Shown: in pieces, positions 51,318 through 61,322 of the stretch
Layout: the number at the start of each line of letters is the position of its first letter
How positions within the stretch are numbered: the first letter of the stretch is position 1
DNA from: Desulfamplus sp964425195
Lineage (GTDB): Bacteria > Desulfobacterota > Desulfobacteria > Desulfobacterales > Desulfobacteraceae
Direction of reading: 5' to 3'
Assembly: GCA_964425195.1 (NCBI GenBank)
Contig: CAYRLG010000006.1
Coordinates: forward strand, 62,001-126,000
Length of the DNA stretch: 64,000 bases
The notes under the pieces: generated by a model
The model's input: the letters and a program-made list of their open reading frames with translations, nothing else
The model's database searches: none
Told to the model about the DNA's origin: nothing
Made by a program: the position numbers and the translations under genes

Positions 51318-53713
51318 AGGTTCATTATCCTTGTTTTTAATTGGTTATCAATTATTAAGTTTAAACTCAATGCAATATCTTTAACATGTTTAAGCTGATC
51401 AGATTTATCGACACACTCATCTGAAATAAGTTGCTCAATATTTTTGCTCTCAACAGCACAGGCTTGAAACATCTCCATCATTTTCTCTTTGGAATTTCGT
51501 GCAATAGCATCAACAAGTGGAAAAATATAACCATCTTGAATGTGGTTAAGGTAAGTTTCAAAATGGCTCATTACTGATCTTATAGCTGCATTTCTTATTT
51601 TTTTTGCAGACTCTTGCAAAGCTCTTGAGCTTGAATAAGTTACTGTAAAAGAACGTATAAATTTTCCAAGAAACTCCATAAATGAATAAAAACTGAACCG
51701 AGCCATTGCGTCAGCTCTTATATTTGCACTATAGGCAGTTGCAAATGAGCTTTTGGGCATAGTTAACCCAAGAATTCTTTTAGCACCATTTAAATCAACC
51801 TTTTTAATCGACGATTTATCGTGTTTATTTGATAAAGCTGTAAATGGATAAACTGTTGATGGCTCAATACAGTAAGATTGATATAGTGCTTCAAACTCCT
51901 TTTCAATTAACTGCTCCTGCTCTTGTATAAATTGAACAACTGCTGAGTTAAACTGTTGTGCCATAAAAATATCAAGTTTATTTCTAAAATCTCGAAACAT
52001 GCAGTAAAGGGCATGGTTAAAGCCAAAGTTTTCTATAAAATTTTGATACTGCTCATTATATATCTCAACCCCTAAGATAAAATTCCTAACATTTACAGCC
52101 TGTATGCCTCTTTTTTTGTCAAAAAATATGGTAATGGCAGATTTAATATCTCTTTTAATTGTTTTAACAGCTATTTCAATTGAGCTATCCACAGAAGATT
52201 CAAACCTTTTGGACTGCTCTTGGAGCTGCTGAAGTTTTTGTGCTGCATCTGCAACCTGCTGTAAATCATCTGATAAAAGTTGCATAAACATAGAATTACG
52301 TTGCCAAGCTGCCTGAATAACTACCTTTAAACGCTCAATATGGTTTTCCAAAATAGTTGAAAAACGCTCTTTTTCAATCTTATTTTTTAATGCCTTTTCA
52401 AACTCTTTAAAAGTTTGAGTTGTGTATTTAATAAGATCGTTCTCTTCTTGCCATAGACTCAACATAGCCGACTCTTTATCAGAAATTAACTCAGTTTTAG
52501 CACTACCAGATTGATCAGAGGCAATTGGAGAGTTTTGTAGGCTTAAAAAGGTAGTTTCTCTCTCTTCAAGTGCACACAAAAGGTTAAAAAGAGAAGAAAT
52601 TGTATATATAACAGGAGCTTCAACAAAGTAACCAATCTCCTGTTTGACACTCTTTTCAATATTAAGAAGTGATTGAAAAGAGTCATGTTCATTAAAATCT
52701 GCATTTAAGATAAAGAATAGATTGTTAAGAATTCCTATTTTCTTGATTATTGAAAAAAACTTAACATCTGCCTCTCGTAAACCTGTTCTGCTGCTAATTA
52801 TATAAATTACTATATTGGCTGTAAGAAGATAGTCTTGTATGTAAGATATGTGCGATGAATCTGTAGAGTCGCTGCCCTGACAATCGGCAATTTCAATCCC
52901 GTTATCTATTTGAGGAACATGAAGAACTACATCTTTAACAAAAAAGGCGTTTGAGCTTATGCCTGTAAATTGCTTGTGCTCTGAAAATTGTTTACCTGTA
53001 AATTCTACATAAGCTCTCTCACTTTGAATAAACTCTTTTACATTTTCGTACCCATCAAGAACATTTGTTATTAAGATAGCTTCTGATCTTAACAAACTAT
53101 TGTTAGTTTTAGGGTCAGCTTTACAACCTATATTTTTGAACTCGTTATTTTCAAAGCCATCTTCTGACCATTTAGTGAAACAGAGTGTTGATTTTACAGT
53201 TTTAAGAAAATTACGATCTTTTTTTCTTCTCAAGTCAAAGCCACTTCGTCCAAATGGTAAAGAGGAGGAGAAGTTAGAAACAGATGAGCTATAGGAATTT
53301 GAATCCTCAGAATTATGCAAAGAAGGAGTGAGCATAAGAGTTTTTTCAATATCATTGTTTATCTCATCCCACGATTTGAAAATAATCTCTGCTTTTAGAG
53401 TATCTCCTCTTTTTACCCGTGTTAAGACTGATGTTACAACACCAGCTCCTCTTTTTAGAATATCGTCCATAAGAAGAGAGTTAATAAAGGTGCTTTTTCC
53501 AGATTTTATTGCTCCAACAACTGCAATTTTAATACTTCCTTTGTCTATCTGTTTAGGTATAATGGTGCATAAACGTTGATGTTTTTCAACTGTGCTGTCA
53601 TACATGCCGTTAATTTTCTTCATTTTTTCAAAAATATGAAAAAGAGAGTCACATATCTGCTTAACAGATTCAGAATAATCGGCAGTCTCTTTAAGAGTGA
53701 TATTTTTATCCAT
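51314..53713 (-). CDS. Dynamin-like GTPase
   Basis: A 799-residue dynamin-family GTPase: G1 GAIKSGKST (about residue 66), switch Thr region (RGAGVVTSVLTRV), G3 DCQGSDST, and a position-equivalent G4 that reads LNADF instead of N/TKxD. Long helical stalk segments follow, and a membrane-near basic part lies toward the C-terminus. Bacterial dynamins remodel or guard membranes. It sits between yqgE and the DsrE gene with a 9-base gap and a 4-base overlap, so the three are likely one operon. Nucleotide specificity is uncertain because of the altered G4. Confidence 0.88.
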   Translation of the reverse strand: MDKNITLKETADYSESVKQICDSLFHIFEKMKKINGMYDSTVEKHQRLCTIIPKQIDKGSIKIAVVGAIKSGKSTFINSLLMDDILKRGAGVVTSVLTRVKRGDTLKAEIIFKSWDEINNDIEKTLMLTPSLHNSEDSNSYSSSVSNFSSSLPFGRSGFDLRRKKDRNFLKTVKSTLCFTKWSEDGFENNEFKNIGCKADPKTNNSLLRSEAILITNVLDGYENVKEFIQSERAYVEFTGKQFSEHKQFTGISSNAFFVKDVVLHVPQIDNGIEIADCQGSDSTDSSHISYIQDYLLTANIVIYIISSRTGLREADVKFFSIIKKIGILNNLFFILNADFNEHDSFQSLLNIEKSVKQEIGYFVEAPVIYTISSLFNLLCALEERETTFLSLQNSPIASDQSGSAKTELISDKESAMLSLWQEENDLIKYTTQTFKEFEKALKNKIEKERFSTILENHIERLKVVIQAAWQRNSMFMQLLSDDLQQVADAAQKLQQLQEQSKRFESSVDSSIEIAVKTIKRDIKSAITIFFDKKRGIQAVNVRNFILGVEIYNEQYQNFIENFGFNHALYCMFRDFRNKLDIFMAQQFNSAVVQFIQEQEQLIEKEFEALYQSYCIEPSTVYPFTALSNKHDKSSIKKVDLNGAKRILGLTMPKSSFATAYSANIRADAMARFSFYSFMEFLGKFIRSFTVTYSSSRALQESAKKIRNAAIRSVMSHFETYLNHIQDGYIFPLVDAIARNSKEKMMEMFQACAVESKNIEQLISDECVDKSDQLKHVKDIALSLNLIIDNQLKTRIMNL

Positions 53714-53722
53714 AATTTTAAA

Positions 53723-54292
53723 TTATAACAGATTTGGTATATCTGAAAGCGGATCAGAGTCACTGCCCATAAGCATCATTGCCTCTTCCCATCTTAACTC
53801 GGTTGGTATATTAAAAATAATATCCTCAAGAACCGGATATGTAAGCCATGCGTTGTCATCTATCTCATTGTCAAGCTGCAAAGGTCCCCAGCCTGCACAT
53901 CCTAAAATAATAATAAAATGTTTAGGACCTTTTCCCTCTGCAATTGCCTCAATAATATCTCTTGTATTGCTTAATCCAAGATTTGGCGTAACTTGCATAC
54001 AACCATGCCAATGAAAAGGGGAACTATGCAGAACAAATACACCGCTTGGCTGCACAGGACCGCCAAAGTGAATAGGAATGTTTGTAACACTCTCATCGTA
54101 CTCAATTTTAAGATCATCAAACAGCTCAGAAGCTGTAAGCAGTGGATGAATCTTATTTATTATAAACCCAAGAGCTCCAAGTTCATTGTGCTCGCACATG
54201 CAGATAACAGTCTGTGCAAAATTGGGATCCGGAAGACCCGGCATAGCCATAAGAAAATGACCCTTTAAAAACTCAGCTGTTTCAACAGACAT
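53723..54292 (-). CDS. YqgE/AlgH family protein
   Basis: A 189-residue UPF0301 protein with the family text LKGHFLMAMPGLPDPNFAQTVI, GALGFIINK, FGGPVQPSGVFVLHS and GCAGWGPLQLDNEI. Its function is not firmly established; it is encoded with RuvX-type genes in other bacteria. Here it heads a run with the dynamin-like GTPase. Confidence 0.92.
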   Translation of the reverse strand: MSVETAEFLKGHFLMAMPGLPDPNFAQTVICMCEHNELGALGFIINKIHPLLTASELFDDLKIEYDESVTNIPIHFGGPVQPSGVFVLHSSPFHWHGCMQVTPNLGLSNTRDIIEAIAEGKGPKHFIIILGCAGWGPLQLDNEIDDNAWLTYPVLEDIIFNIPTELRWEEAMMLMGSDSDPLSDIPNLL

Positions 54293-54347
54293 AGATTTAC
54301 TCCATCATTCATTTTGTATATCTTTATCAATTTAAGATAGAGATACT

Positions 54348-55808
54348 TCACCTCTGTCGTCCATAAATATCATCAAATCTTACAATATCATCCTCTCCTA
54401 AATAGCTACCAGATTGAACTTCAATAAGCTCAAGAGGTATCCTACCGGGATTTTGAAGTCGATGAACTGTTCCAAGAGGAATATAGGTTGATTCGTTTTC
54501 AGTGAGCATTATCTCTTCATCACCTTTAGTTACAATAGCAGTACCAGATACTACTGTCCAGTGTTCAGCTCTATGATAGTGCTTTTGAAGAGAGAGTTTT
54601 GCCCCGGGTTTTACAGTAATACGTTTAACTTGAAATCTCTTATCAATATCAATAGTTTCGTAAGACCCCCAAGGTCTAAATACTTTACTGTGGGATACTG
54701 CCTCTTCTCTACTGATTGCTTTAAGCTCTGATACCAATTTTTTTACATCTTGCACTCTATTTCTGTGTGCCACAAGGACAGCATCTTTTGTCTCTACGAT
54801 AACATGCTCCTCAAGTCCCACAGCAGCAATTAGTCGATTTTGGGCATTCAGATAGGAGTTCTTCACATCTGCAACCAAAACATCACCTTTTATAACATTC
54901 TGGTTCTCATCCTTGGTACCAGTCTGCCATAATGCATCCCATGAACCAAGATCGTTCCAGCCAACAGATATAGGTATAATAACACCTTTATCTGTTTTTT
55001 CCATCACTGCATAGTCAATAGATTCTGATCTGCTTGATTCAAAAGACTCTCTATTAAGTCTAAAAAAATCGAGATCATCCTCTCCTTTTAAGATAGCATC
55101 TTTGCACGCTTGAACCATATCTGGTTCATAAGTTTCAAGCTCTTTTAAAATTAAAGATGCCTTAAACATAAACATACCACTATTCCAGAGGTATTCACCA
55201 GATTCAATATATGCTTTGGCAGTTTTAATGTCAGGCTTTTCAACAAAACTATCAATAATAGCCGCACTATTTTTAGTGGATTTACAACTATTCTCAATAA
55301 TATCTAAATCAATACTATTGTCTAATTTTCTGCCCTTTTTAATATAGCCATATCCTGTTTCAGGAGAGTTTGGAACAATGCCAAATGTAATTAGATAGTT
55401 TTCAATTGCATAGTTATATCCAGCCATTACAGCAGCATGAAACTCTTTTATATCCTCGATTATATGATCAGCAGGTAATACCAGAATAACAGACTCTTGG
55501 ATATATTCTACTGATTTTAAAGCACCAACTGCAATAGCTGGAGCAGTGTTTCTTCCAACTGGCTCAAGAATAATTGATAGAGGTTTTACTTTTATAGTCC
55601 TTACCTGTTCAGCAACCATAAATCGGTGCTCTTCATTACACACAACTATAGGAGGAGCAACAGATTCAAGCCCTTTAATCCTTATAATAGTATTTTGAAG
55701 CATTGAGTTGTCATCAGTAATATTTATAAGCTGCTTTGGAAACAGCTCTCTTGAAAGAGGCCATAACCTTGTTCCTGAACCACCTGCAAGTATTAATGGA
55801 ATTATCAT
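54348..55808 (-). CDS. manC: Mannose-1-phosphate guanylyltransferase / mannose-6-phosphate isomerase
   Basis: A bifunctional enzyme of about 486 residues. The N-terminal GT-A nucleotidyltransferase has LAGGSGTRLWPLSRELFPKQL and FVEKPD; the C-terminal cupin (type II isomerase) has RPWGSYETID and QKHYHRAEHW with metal-binding histidines. It makes GDP-mannose for surface polysaccharide. The ATG at 55808, with GAGG nine bases upstream, is preferred to a TTG five codons earlier. It stands alone next to the flagellar cluster. Confidence 0.95.
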   Translation of the reverse strand: MIIPLILAGGSGTRLWPLSRELFPKQLINITDDNSMLQNTIIRIKGLESVAPPIVVCNEEHRFMVAEQVRTIKVKPLSIILEPVGRNTAPAIAVGALKSVEYIQESVILVLPADHIIEDIKEFHAAVMAGYNYAIENYLITFGIVPNSPETGYGYIKKGRKLDNSIDLDIIENSCKSTKNSAAIIDSFVEKPDIKTAKAYIESGEYLWNSGMFMFKASLILKELETYEPDMVQACKDAILKGEDDLDFFRLNRESFESSRSESIDYAVMEKTDKGVIIPISVGWNDLGSWDALWQTGTKDENQNVIKGDVLVADVKNSYLNAQNRLIAAVGLEEHVIVETKDAVLVAHRNRVQDVKKLVSELKAISREEAVSHSKVFRPWGSYETIDIDKRFQVKRITVKPGAKLSLQKHYHRAEHWTVVSGTAIVTKGDEEIMLTENESTYIPLGTVHRLQNPGRIPLELIEVQSGSYLGEDDIVRFDDIYGRQR

Positions 55809-55952
55809 AAAATTTTTCCTCAAATTTATAATAGTTTAACTCTCTTTTATTCTAAAGAATCAGGATAGATGCAATGGAAGGAGTTTTAAGACTATGTTAT
55901 TGAATTGGAGGTAACTCTATGCAAAACATTTTAAAAGTAAAGAGCAGAGGTA

Positions 55953-56735
55953 TTAGAAGGTTATACCAAAGCTCTTCATCATTGAGCCTATAAGAATATT
56001 CCAACCATCTACAAGAACAAACAGCATCAACTTAAAAGGCATGGAGATCATAACCGGAGGAAGCATCATCATACCCATTGCAAGTAAAACAGATGCAACA
56101 ACCATATCAATAACCAAAAAAGGGACGTACAACACAAATCCAATTATAAAAGCTGTTTTTAATTCGCTTATAACATAAGCAGGAATAAGAATAAGCAAGG
56201 ATACATCATCTCTATTTTCTGGTTTAGAGACTTTAGCTCCTTTTACAAACATAGCAATATCTGCCTCTCTTGTGTTGATCAAAAGATAATTTCTTATAGG
56301 AATTTGAGCCTCATGAAAAGCCTCCTTGTAGCTAATTCTATTTTCAAGATAGGGATTTAAAGCTTTATCATATATCTCTTGCCCTACTGGTCTCATTATA
56401 AAAAAAGTCATAAAAAGAGCTAAACCAACTATAACCTGATTAGGTGGACTGGTTTGAGTTCCAATTGCCTGTCTTAAAAAATGGAATACCACAATAATAC
56501 GTGTAAAAGGGGTCATAAGTATCAGAATAGATGGAGCAAGAGCAAGAATAGTAAGAAGAGCTATGATTTCTAAAACAACAGCAACATCTTCAGGGGTACT
56601 TGCTGGTTCAAGACCAATTTTAAGTGAAGGAATTGGAAAGGTAACAGCATGAGAAACAAGAGGGGATAGAACGATAAATGTAATAACCCAAAGAGAGAGA
56701 AAAAGGAGTAAAACCTTGACTGTTTTAAACCCCAT
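55953..56735 (-). CDS. fliP: Flagellar export apparatus protein FliP
   Basis: A 260-residue FliP, the export-gate protein of the type III flagellar machine. A signal-like N-terminal helix is followed by the family motif LLTILALAPSILILMTPFTRIIVVFHFLRQAIGTQ, and three further helices near the C-terminus (LPPVMISMPFKLMLFVLVDGW). The longer frame would begin inside fliO; the ATG at 56735, preceded by GAGGTGG and overlapping the fliO end, gives family length. Confidence 0.95.
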   Translation of the reverse strand: MGFKTVKVLLLFLSLWVITFIVLSPLVSHAVTFPIPSLKIGLEPASTPEDVAVVLEIIALLTILALAPSILILMTPFTRIIVVFHFLRQAIGTQTSPPNQVIVGLALFMTFFIMRPVGQEIYDKALNPYLENRISYKEAFHEAQIPIRNYLLINTREADIAMFVKGAKVSKPENRDDVSLLILIPAYVISELKTAFIIGFVLYVPFLVIDMVVASVLLAMGMMMLPPVMISMPFKLMLFVLVDGWNILIGSMMKSFGITF

Positions 56736-57057
56736 TTTTAACCACCTCTTCAATAACGGTTTTATCTTGTTCTTTATATCCTTTATAAGAGTCAAAAGTT
56801 GTAAGAGTTTTAATACTGTACATAGTGATACCAATAAGAAGAGTTTTACCCATAACTTCCATTAATACAACTTTTTCTCTTGGTGAGAAGTGGTGCATTG
56901 ACAATATCTTAATATGATCATATTGAGATTTTATAATTTTAATATGCGAAAACCTTTTTAACAGATATATAAGTAAAAGAAGAGTTCCAATTACAAATAG
57001 CAGTACCCACCCTGTTTTGAAAAAAGCAGCCCATATATCTGTTGAGTGTTCCATCAA
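56725..57057 (-). CDS. fliO: Flagellar biosynthetic protein FliO
   Basis: A 110-residue FliO: one N-terminal membrane helix (WVLLFVIGTLLLLIYLLKRF) then a basic cytoplasmic part with HHFSPREKVVLMEVMGKTLLIGIT. It helps assemble the FliP gate. It overlaps fliN at its start and fliP at its end by a few bases, so the genes are translated together. Confidence 0.88.
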   Translation of the reverse strand: MMEHSTDIWAAFFKTGWVLLFVIGTLLLLIYLLKRFSHIKIIKSQYDHIKILSMHHFSPREKVVLMEVMGKTLLIGITMYSIKTLTTFDSYKGYKEQDKTVIEEVVKNGV

Positions 57058-57383
57058 TTTGTCAAACTTTTTACTCTGTCCATAGGAGTTATTATATCTG
57101 TAAGACGCACACCAAATTTCTCATTTACTACAACTACCTCTCCACGAGCAATCAATTTACGGTTGATATAAACTTCAAGTGGCTCTCCAGCAAGTTTATT
57201 CAATTCAACAATTGATCCCTGACTCAACTGGAGCAGGTCATTTACAAGCATCCTTGTTTTTCCAAGTTCAACAGAAAGTTCAAGAGGAATATCAAGTATA
57301 AATGAGAGCTCTCTCTCACCAGACTCGTCACCCTGTATAGCTACTGCTTTTGCATCCTGATGTGAACTATCTTCATTTTCCAT
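57054..57383 (-). CDS. fliN: Flagellar motor switch protein FliN
   Basis: A 109-residue FliN of the C-ring: SpoA-type beta domain with DIPLELSVELGKTRMLVNDLL and GEPLEVYINRKLIARGEVVVVNEKFGVRLTDI. The N-terminal 25 residues are polar. It follows fliM by 26 bases and overlaps the fliO start by 4 bases. Confidence 0.96.
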   Translation of the reverse strand: MENEDSSHQDAKAVAIQGDESGERELSFILDIPLELSVELGKTRMLVNDLLQLSQGSIVELNKLAGEPLEVYINRKLIARGEVVVVNEKFGVRLTDIITPMDRVKSLTN

Positions 57384-57409
57384 ATTAACACACTCACCAC
57401 TCTATATAG

Positions 57410-58390
57410 CTATTTTAATTTCAACTTCTCTTCAACCCTAAAGGCTTGAAAACCTCTTCTTACACCAGCATATCCTTTTATCTTTGGAAGCTCACCTACA
57501 AATCCTGTTAGCATCTCGGTTGCATCATGATCTAACTGTATTATGTCCCCTTTTTGCATAAGCCAAAGACGCTCTCCTGTTATTTCTGTTGAGCCAAGCA
57601 CTATTCTCAATTCAACCGTAGATTCTAAAATAACAGACTCTAACATTTTTCTCCATGCAAGGTCTATCTGCTCTATCTCAGCCTGAAATCCTGATGCTAA
57701 TTTTGTTCTTAGTGGCTCTATCATAGAATAGGGAAGGCAGACAATCAAATTGCCTGCAATCTGCTCTAATTCAATTTCAAAACGTGTAACAATAACAAGG
57801 TCTGTAGGAAGAACTATTGCCGCAAATTGAGGATTCATCTCTGATCTTACAAGTGAAGTTTTAATAGTTTCAATTGGACTCCATGCAGTTTCAATATTTT
57901 TAAGACATGCCACAACAACTTTTTTAGTGGCAACCTCCTCAATTTTTGTAAACTCTCTACCCTCAACTCTTGCCTTGCCTGACCCTTCACCCCCAAAAAA
58001 GGTATCTATAAGATTATAGACAAGTTGACTCTCAAGTATAACTAACGCAAGTCCTCTAAGTGGCTCCATTCTGAATACATGGAGACTTGTAGGCACAGGA
58101 AGGCTTCTTACAAACTCGGAAAATTTCAGCGTATCTAAAGGGTTAGCACTAACATCAACATTGGTTTGAAGTAGTGTTGACATACTTGCTCTAAGCTCTC
58201 TTGCCAGTCGCTCATTAATAACATCAAAGGTGGGCATCCTTGCCCTGACAACCTTATCTTGACTGGAAAAATCATACAGTGGAACTCCGTCTTTAGGAGG
58301 TGCTTCCGCCTCTTTTTCAACCTCAACTTCACCTGAGTCAAGCCCTGCAAGTAGGCTGTCAACCTCGTCCTGGGATAGTATCTCACTCAT
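57410..58390 (-). CDS. fliM: Flagellar motor switch protein FliM
   Basis: A 326-residue FliM. The N-terminus SEILSQDEVDSLLAGL is the CheY-P binding peptide, the middle domain has VDTLKF-like text and FFGGEG, and the C-terminal SpoA domain ends in GYAGVRRGFQAFRVEE. It forms the C-ring with FliN and FliG and switches rotation. It lies between fliL (6-base gap) and fliN. Confidence 0.96.
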   Translation of the reverse strand: MSEILSQDEVDSLLAGLDSGEVEVEKEAEAPPKDGVPLYDFSSQDKVVRARMPTFDVINERLARELRASMSTLLQTNVDVSANPLDTLKFSEFVRSLPVPTSLHVFRMEPLRGLALVILESQLVYNLIDTFFGGEGSGKARVEGREFTKIEEVATKKVVVACLKNIETAWSPIETIKTSLVRSEMNPQFAAIVLPTDLVIVTRFEIELEQIAGNLIVCLPYSMIEPLRTKLASGFQAEIEQIDLAWRKMLESVILESTVELRIVLGSTEITGERLWLMQKGDIIQLDHDATEMLTGFVGELPKIKGYAGVRRGFQAFRVEEKLKLK

Positions 58391-58396
58391 TAAAAA

Positions 58397-59035
58397 TTAC
58401 TCTAACAAAAAGTTGGTAAAATATACATTCTTAATCATCTTCAAAGGCAGTGTTTTATTTAACTCTTGAATAAGGCGATATTTAAAATTGAGTTTGCCCT
58501 CAGGAGTTCTTAACACAATCCAATTCATCTTCTTTGTTTCAGATTCTACTACCTGTCTAATTTTTTCCATGTTGGATTCAATATCTTTTCGCATCTCAGG
58601 TTTTATTAGCTCAACTGAAATTTTAAGCGTAAGATAATTTAAGTCTCCACTCTCTTGCAACTTAATTTTTTTAAATATCTCCAAATCGACAACATCAGGA
58701 AAGTCTGGCTCAGGCGGAGGTATAGGTTTGCCATCTTTATCTAAGGCAACCTCTTCTGCTTTAGCACTATTCTCTATTTTAGTAGCTTCTCCTGTATCAG
58801 TATCATTAGGTTTTAGAAAAAAGAACCACCCAGCAAAGCCTACACCAGCAATAATTATAATTAAAATCAGAAATATAATGATAAACTTTAAACTAAAAAC
58901 TCTTTTAAAAAATGATTTTTTTACTGGCTCTTCATCAGATTGGTTACTTTTTTTAGATTTATCTGATATTTTCTCATCCTTAGAAGAGTTTTTATCTTTA
59001 TTTAGATTTTTATCTTTTTTCTTAAACTTAAACAA
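58397..59035 (-). CDS. fliL: Flagellar basal body protein FliL
   Basis: A 212-residue FliL: a long Lys/Ser/Asp-rich N-terminal cytoplasmic segment (about 1-48), one membrane helix (FIIIFLILIIIIAGVGFAGWFFF) and a periplasmic domain (YLTLKISVELIKPEM ... FKYRLIQELNKTLPLKMIKNVYFTNFLLE). It supports stator function. The charged leader is longer than usual. Confidence 0.92.
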   Translation of the reverse strand: MFKFKKKDKNLNKDKNSSKDEKISDKSKKSNQSDEEPVKKSFFKRVFSLKFIIIFLILIIIIAGVGFAGWFFFLKPNDTDTGEATKIENSAKAEEVALDKDGKPIPPPEPDFPDVVDLEIFKKIKLQESGDLNYLTLKISVELIKPEMRKDIESNMEKIRQVVESETKKMNWIVLRTPEGKLNFKYRLIQELNKTLPLKMIKNVYFTNFLLE

Positions 59036-59056
59036 TACGACACTCCTTATATAGGC

Positions 59057-61219
59057 TTATCTCTTCATACCAATTACAGTGTTGAGCATATCATCAACTG
59101 TTGTAATTGTCTTTGAATTTGCTTGAAACCCCCTTTGAGTAGTAATCATTTTAACAAACTCTTCAGAAATATCAACATTAGACATCTCAAGAGAGTTAGG
59201 ACTTAAAGTACCTAAACCATTTTCACCGGGCCTGTTGGTAATAGCTTCACCGCTGTCACGGGTTTTTCTAAAGAGGTTACCACCAACACTAAAAAGACCG
59301 TTATTATTCAAAAACTTTGCAAGACCTACACGAAATAGAGGAATCAACTCACCATTAGAATATAATCCTGTAATTGTTCCATCTGTTGAAATATCAACAC
59401 CCTCAAGACTTCCAGCTGGATAACCGTCAGCATCTTGATAAACAGTTGTTGATGCTTTTGCAAATTGCGTAGTTGACATAGCATCTTTTGTCCAAGTCTG
59501 ATTAATATACTGAGAACCTATATTAAATTTAATATCAGACTCTGTTGCCCCAAAATCTCCACCAAGAAAATCTGTCTTAAAATCAAAGTATCCTGTCTCT
59601 TCAAGCTCGTCTTTTTCTATTTTGCTCCACGAATTTGTGCCAGCTATATTAAATGTTATTGAGCTATTTTGAGTAAGAGACTCTTTAAAACTAAAAACTA
59701 TGTCATCAGAGTCATTATCTCCACCTGATCCATCGAGATCTATTATTGCTTTATCTTTATCACCAGTAAGTTGTGCGTTGGGATAAAAAGGAGCCATAGT
59801 ATCAGGAACTGTATTAGGTGCAGTAATAATAGCGGGAGTAATAACACCTGGTGCAGGCGGAACAGGATCTGCCATAGTTCCCCATACCCAAGCTCCGGCT
59901 GTATTATCCCATACAATGCCAATGCTGCTCAAATCTTTTGTCATTACCATTGGGTTATTTACCTGTATATTGGTATTCCCATCAGCTGTATCTGCTTTAT
60001 ATGAATCCCCTTGAATACCTTGAACATGAATATCTGATTCAGCATTTATATCAAAGGTAATCTTATTACCGACTGCTGCTGGCTTATCTAACTTAATTTC
60101 AAGATCAGCCTTGCCGTCATTATTTAGATCAATTTTTATATTTTGATCATCGCTTCCTGTTAAAACAACAGCAGCGTTGGGAGCTGTACTGTAAGCTAAT
60201 AAACCAGCAGCTGGTGCTGTTGGAACTGTAATTGCCCATTTTTCCGCTAAAGCAGGATTATATGTAAAGCTAAAATCATAACCATCTGCTATCATTTTAG
60301 AGCTATCTGTGACCTTAAAATGTACATTTTCCTTTTTGTTTTCACCGCCATAGGTATTTAAATTACCAATTCGCCCCTCAAACCTATACATAGTAAGGTC
60401 AATAACATCACCGCTACTTTTACTAAAAGTAATAGTTCCTTTAGCTAAAAGCCCTTGCCCTTCAGTTCCTTGTACAAGAGCTCGTTTATCATCCGAAGGG
60501 TTTGTAGTAACCATATATTCCCATTCATCACCATTAGCTGCTTCCCGTTTTTTATCATAATAAATGGTTATATCATGAGGACTACCTAAGGAATCATAGA
60601 CCTGAACAACGGTCTGATAGCTGTATTTTGAAGTCTCTATATTTGTTGTAGCATCAATACTACCATCCCAGAAATTTGCCATAACATCAGCTTTGCTATC
60701 TGATTTGGCATTAAGATTTGCTATTACTGTTACTTCAGTGCTTTTGGCAGGAGGAGATGTAAAACTTTTCATAACAATATCTCCAATTGCCCCAACATCT
60801 TGACCAGTTTCAGAGTCTAATTCCCAACCTTGAACAACATAGCCTTGTGGGTTTATAAACTGCCCAGTATCATCAAACTTAAAGTTACCAGCTCTTGTAT
60901 ATAATTCATTACCATTTTTAGTATCATTAACTATAAAGAAACCATCACCGCCAATTGCAAGATCAGTTGTGTTGCCAGTTGTTTCAAATGACCCTTGATC
61001 AAACACTTTGGCAACCTCTCCTATACCAATACCTCTCCCAACCTGACCAGTACCAGCCTGAGTCGCAATACTTTGGCTAAGTGTGTCAGCAAAGGCAGAT
61101 GTGCCTTTTTTAAACCCAACGGTATTTGAGTTGGCAATATTATTACTTATAACCTGCATGGTATTACCCATATTTATTAACCCGCTGGTACCTGTAAATA
61201 GTGAACTTGATAGTGCCAT
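59057..61219 (-). CDS. flgE: Flagellar hook protein FlgE
   Basis: A 720-residue hook protein. The N-terminal D0 part (SSLFTGTSGLINMGNTMQVI) and the C-terminal D0 part (FVKMITTQRGFQANSKTITT) form the coiled coil core; GDGFFIVND lies between. It is much longer than the enteric form (about 400), with extra surface domains in the centre that hold repeated LTGSxDxxIKIDLNNDGKADLEIK-type Asp-rich segments. Next to flgD, which caps the growing hook. Confidence 0.95.
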   Translation of the reverse strand: MALSSSLFTGTSGLINMGNTMQVISNNIANSNTVGFKKGTSAFADTLSQSIATQAGTGQVGRGIGIGEVAKVFDQGSFETTGNTTDLAIGGDGFFIVNDTKNGNELYTRAGNFKFDDTGQFINPQGYVVQGWELDSETGQDVGAIGDIVMKSFTSPPAKSTEVTVIANLNAKSDSKADVMANFWDGSIDATTNIETSKYSYQTVVQVYDSLGSPHDITIYYDKKREAANGDEWEYMVTTNPSDDKRALVQGTEGQGLLAKGTITFSKSSGDVIDLTMYRFEGRIGNLNTYGGENKKENVHFKVTDSSKMIADGYDFSFTYNPALAEKWAITVPTAPAAGLLAYSTAPNAAVVLTGSDDQNIKIDLNNDGKADLEIKLDKPAAVGNKITFDINAESDIHVQGIQGDSYKADTADGNTNIQVNNPMVMTKDLSSIGIVWDNTAGAWVWGTMADPVPPAPGVITPAIITAPNTVPDTMAPFYPNAQLTGDKDKAIIDLDGSGGDNDSDDIVFSFKESLTQNSSITFNIAGTNSWSKIEKDELEETGYFDFKTDFLGGDFGATESDIKFNIGSQYINQTWTKDAMSTTQFAKASTTVYQDADGYPAGSLEGVDISTDGTITGLYSNGELIPLFRVGLAKFLNNNGLFSVGGNLFRKTRDSGEAITNRPGENGLGTLSPNSLEMSNVDISEEFVKMITTQRGFQANSKTITTVDDMLNTVIGMKR

Positions 61220-61322
61220 GATGCTATCCTCCTTTTTATAATCTTAAAATATAGGCTAACTCTTTAAATTAGCCTGATATTAAAATTTCTAATAATTTAA
61301 AACGTAAAATATACACCAATAC

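Noticed and set aside
55919..55993. 24-codon plus-strand ORF with a GGAGG site
   Set aside because: Too short and mostly antisense to the fliP end; no support beyond the ribosome-site-like sequence.
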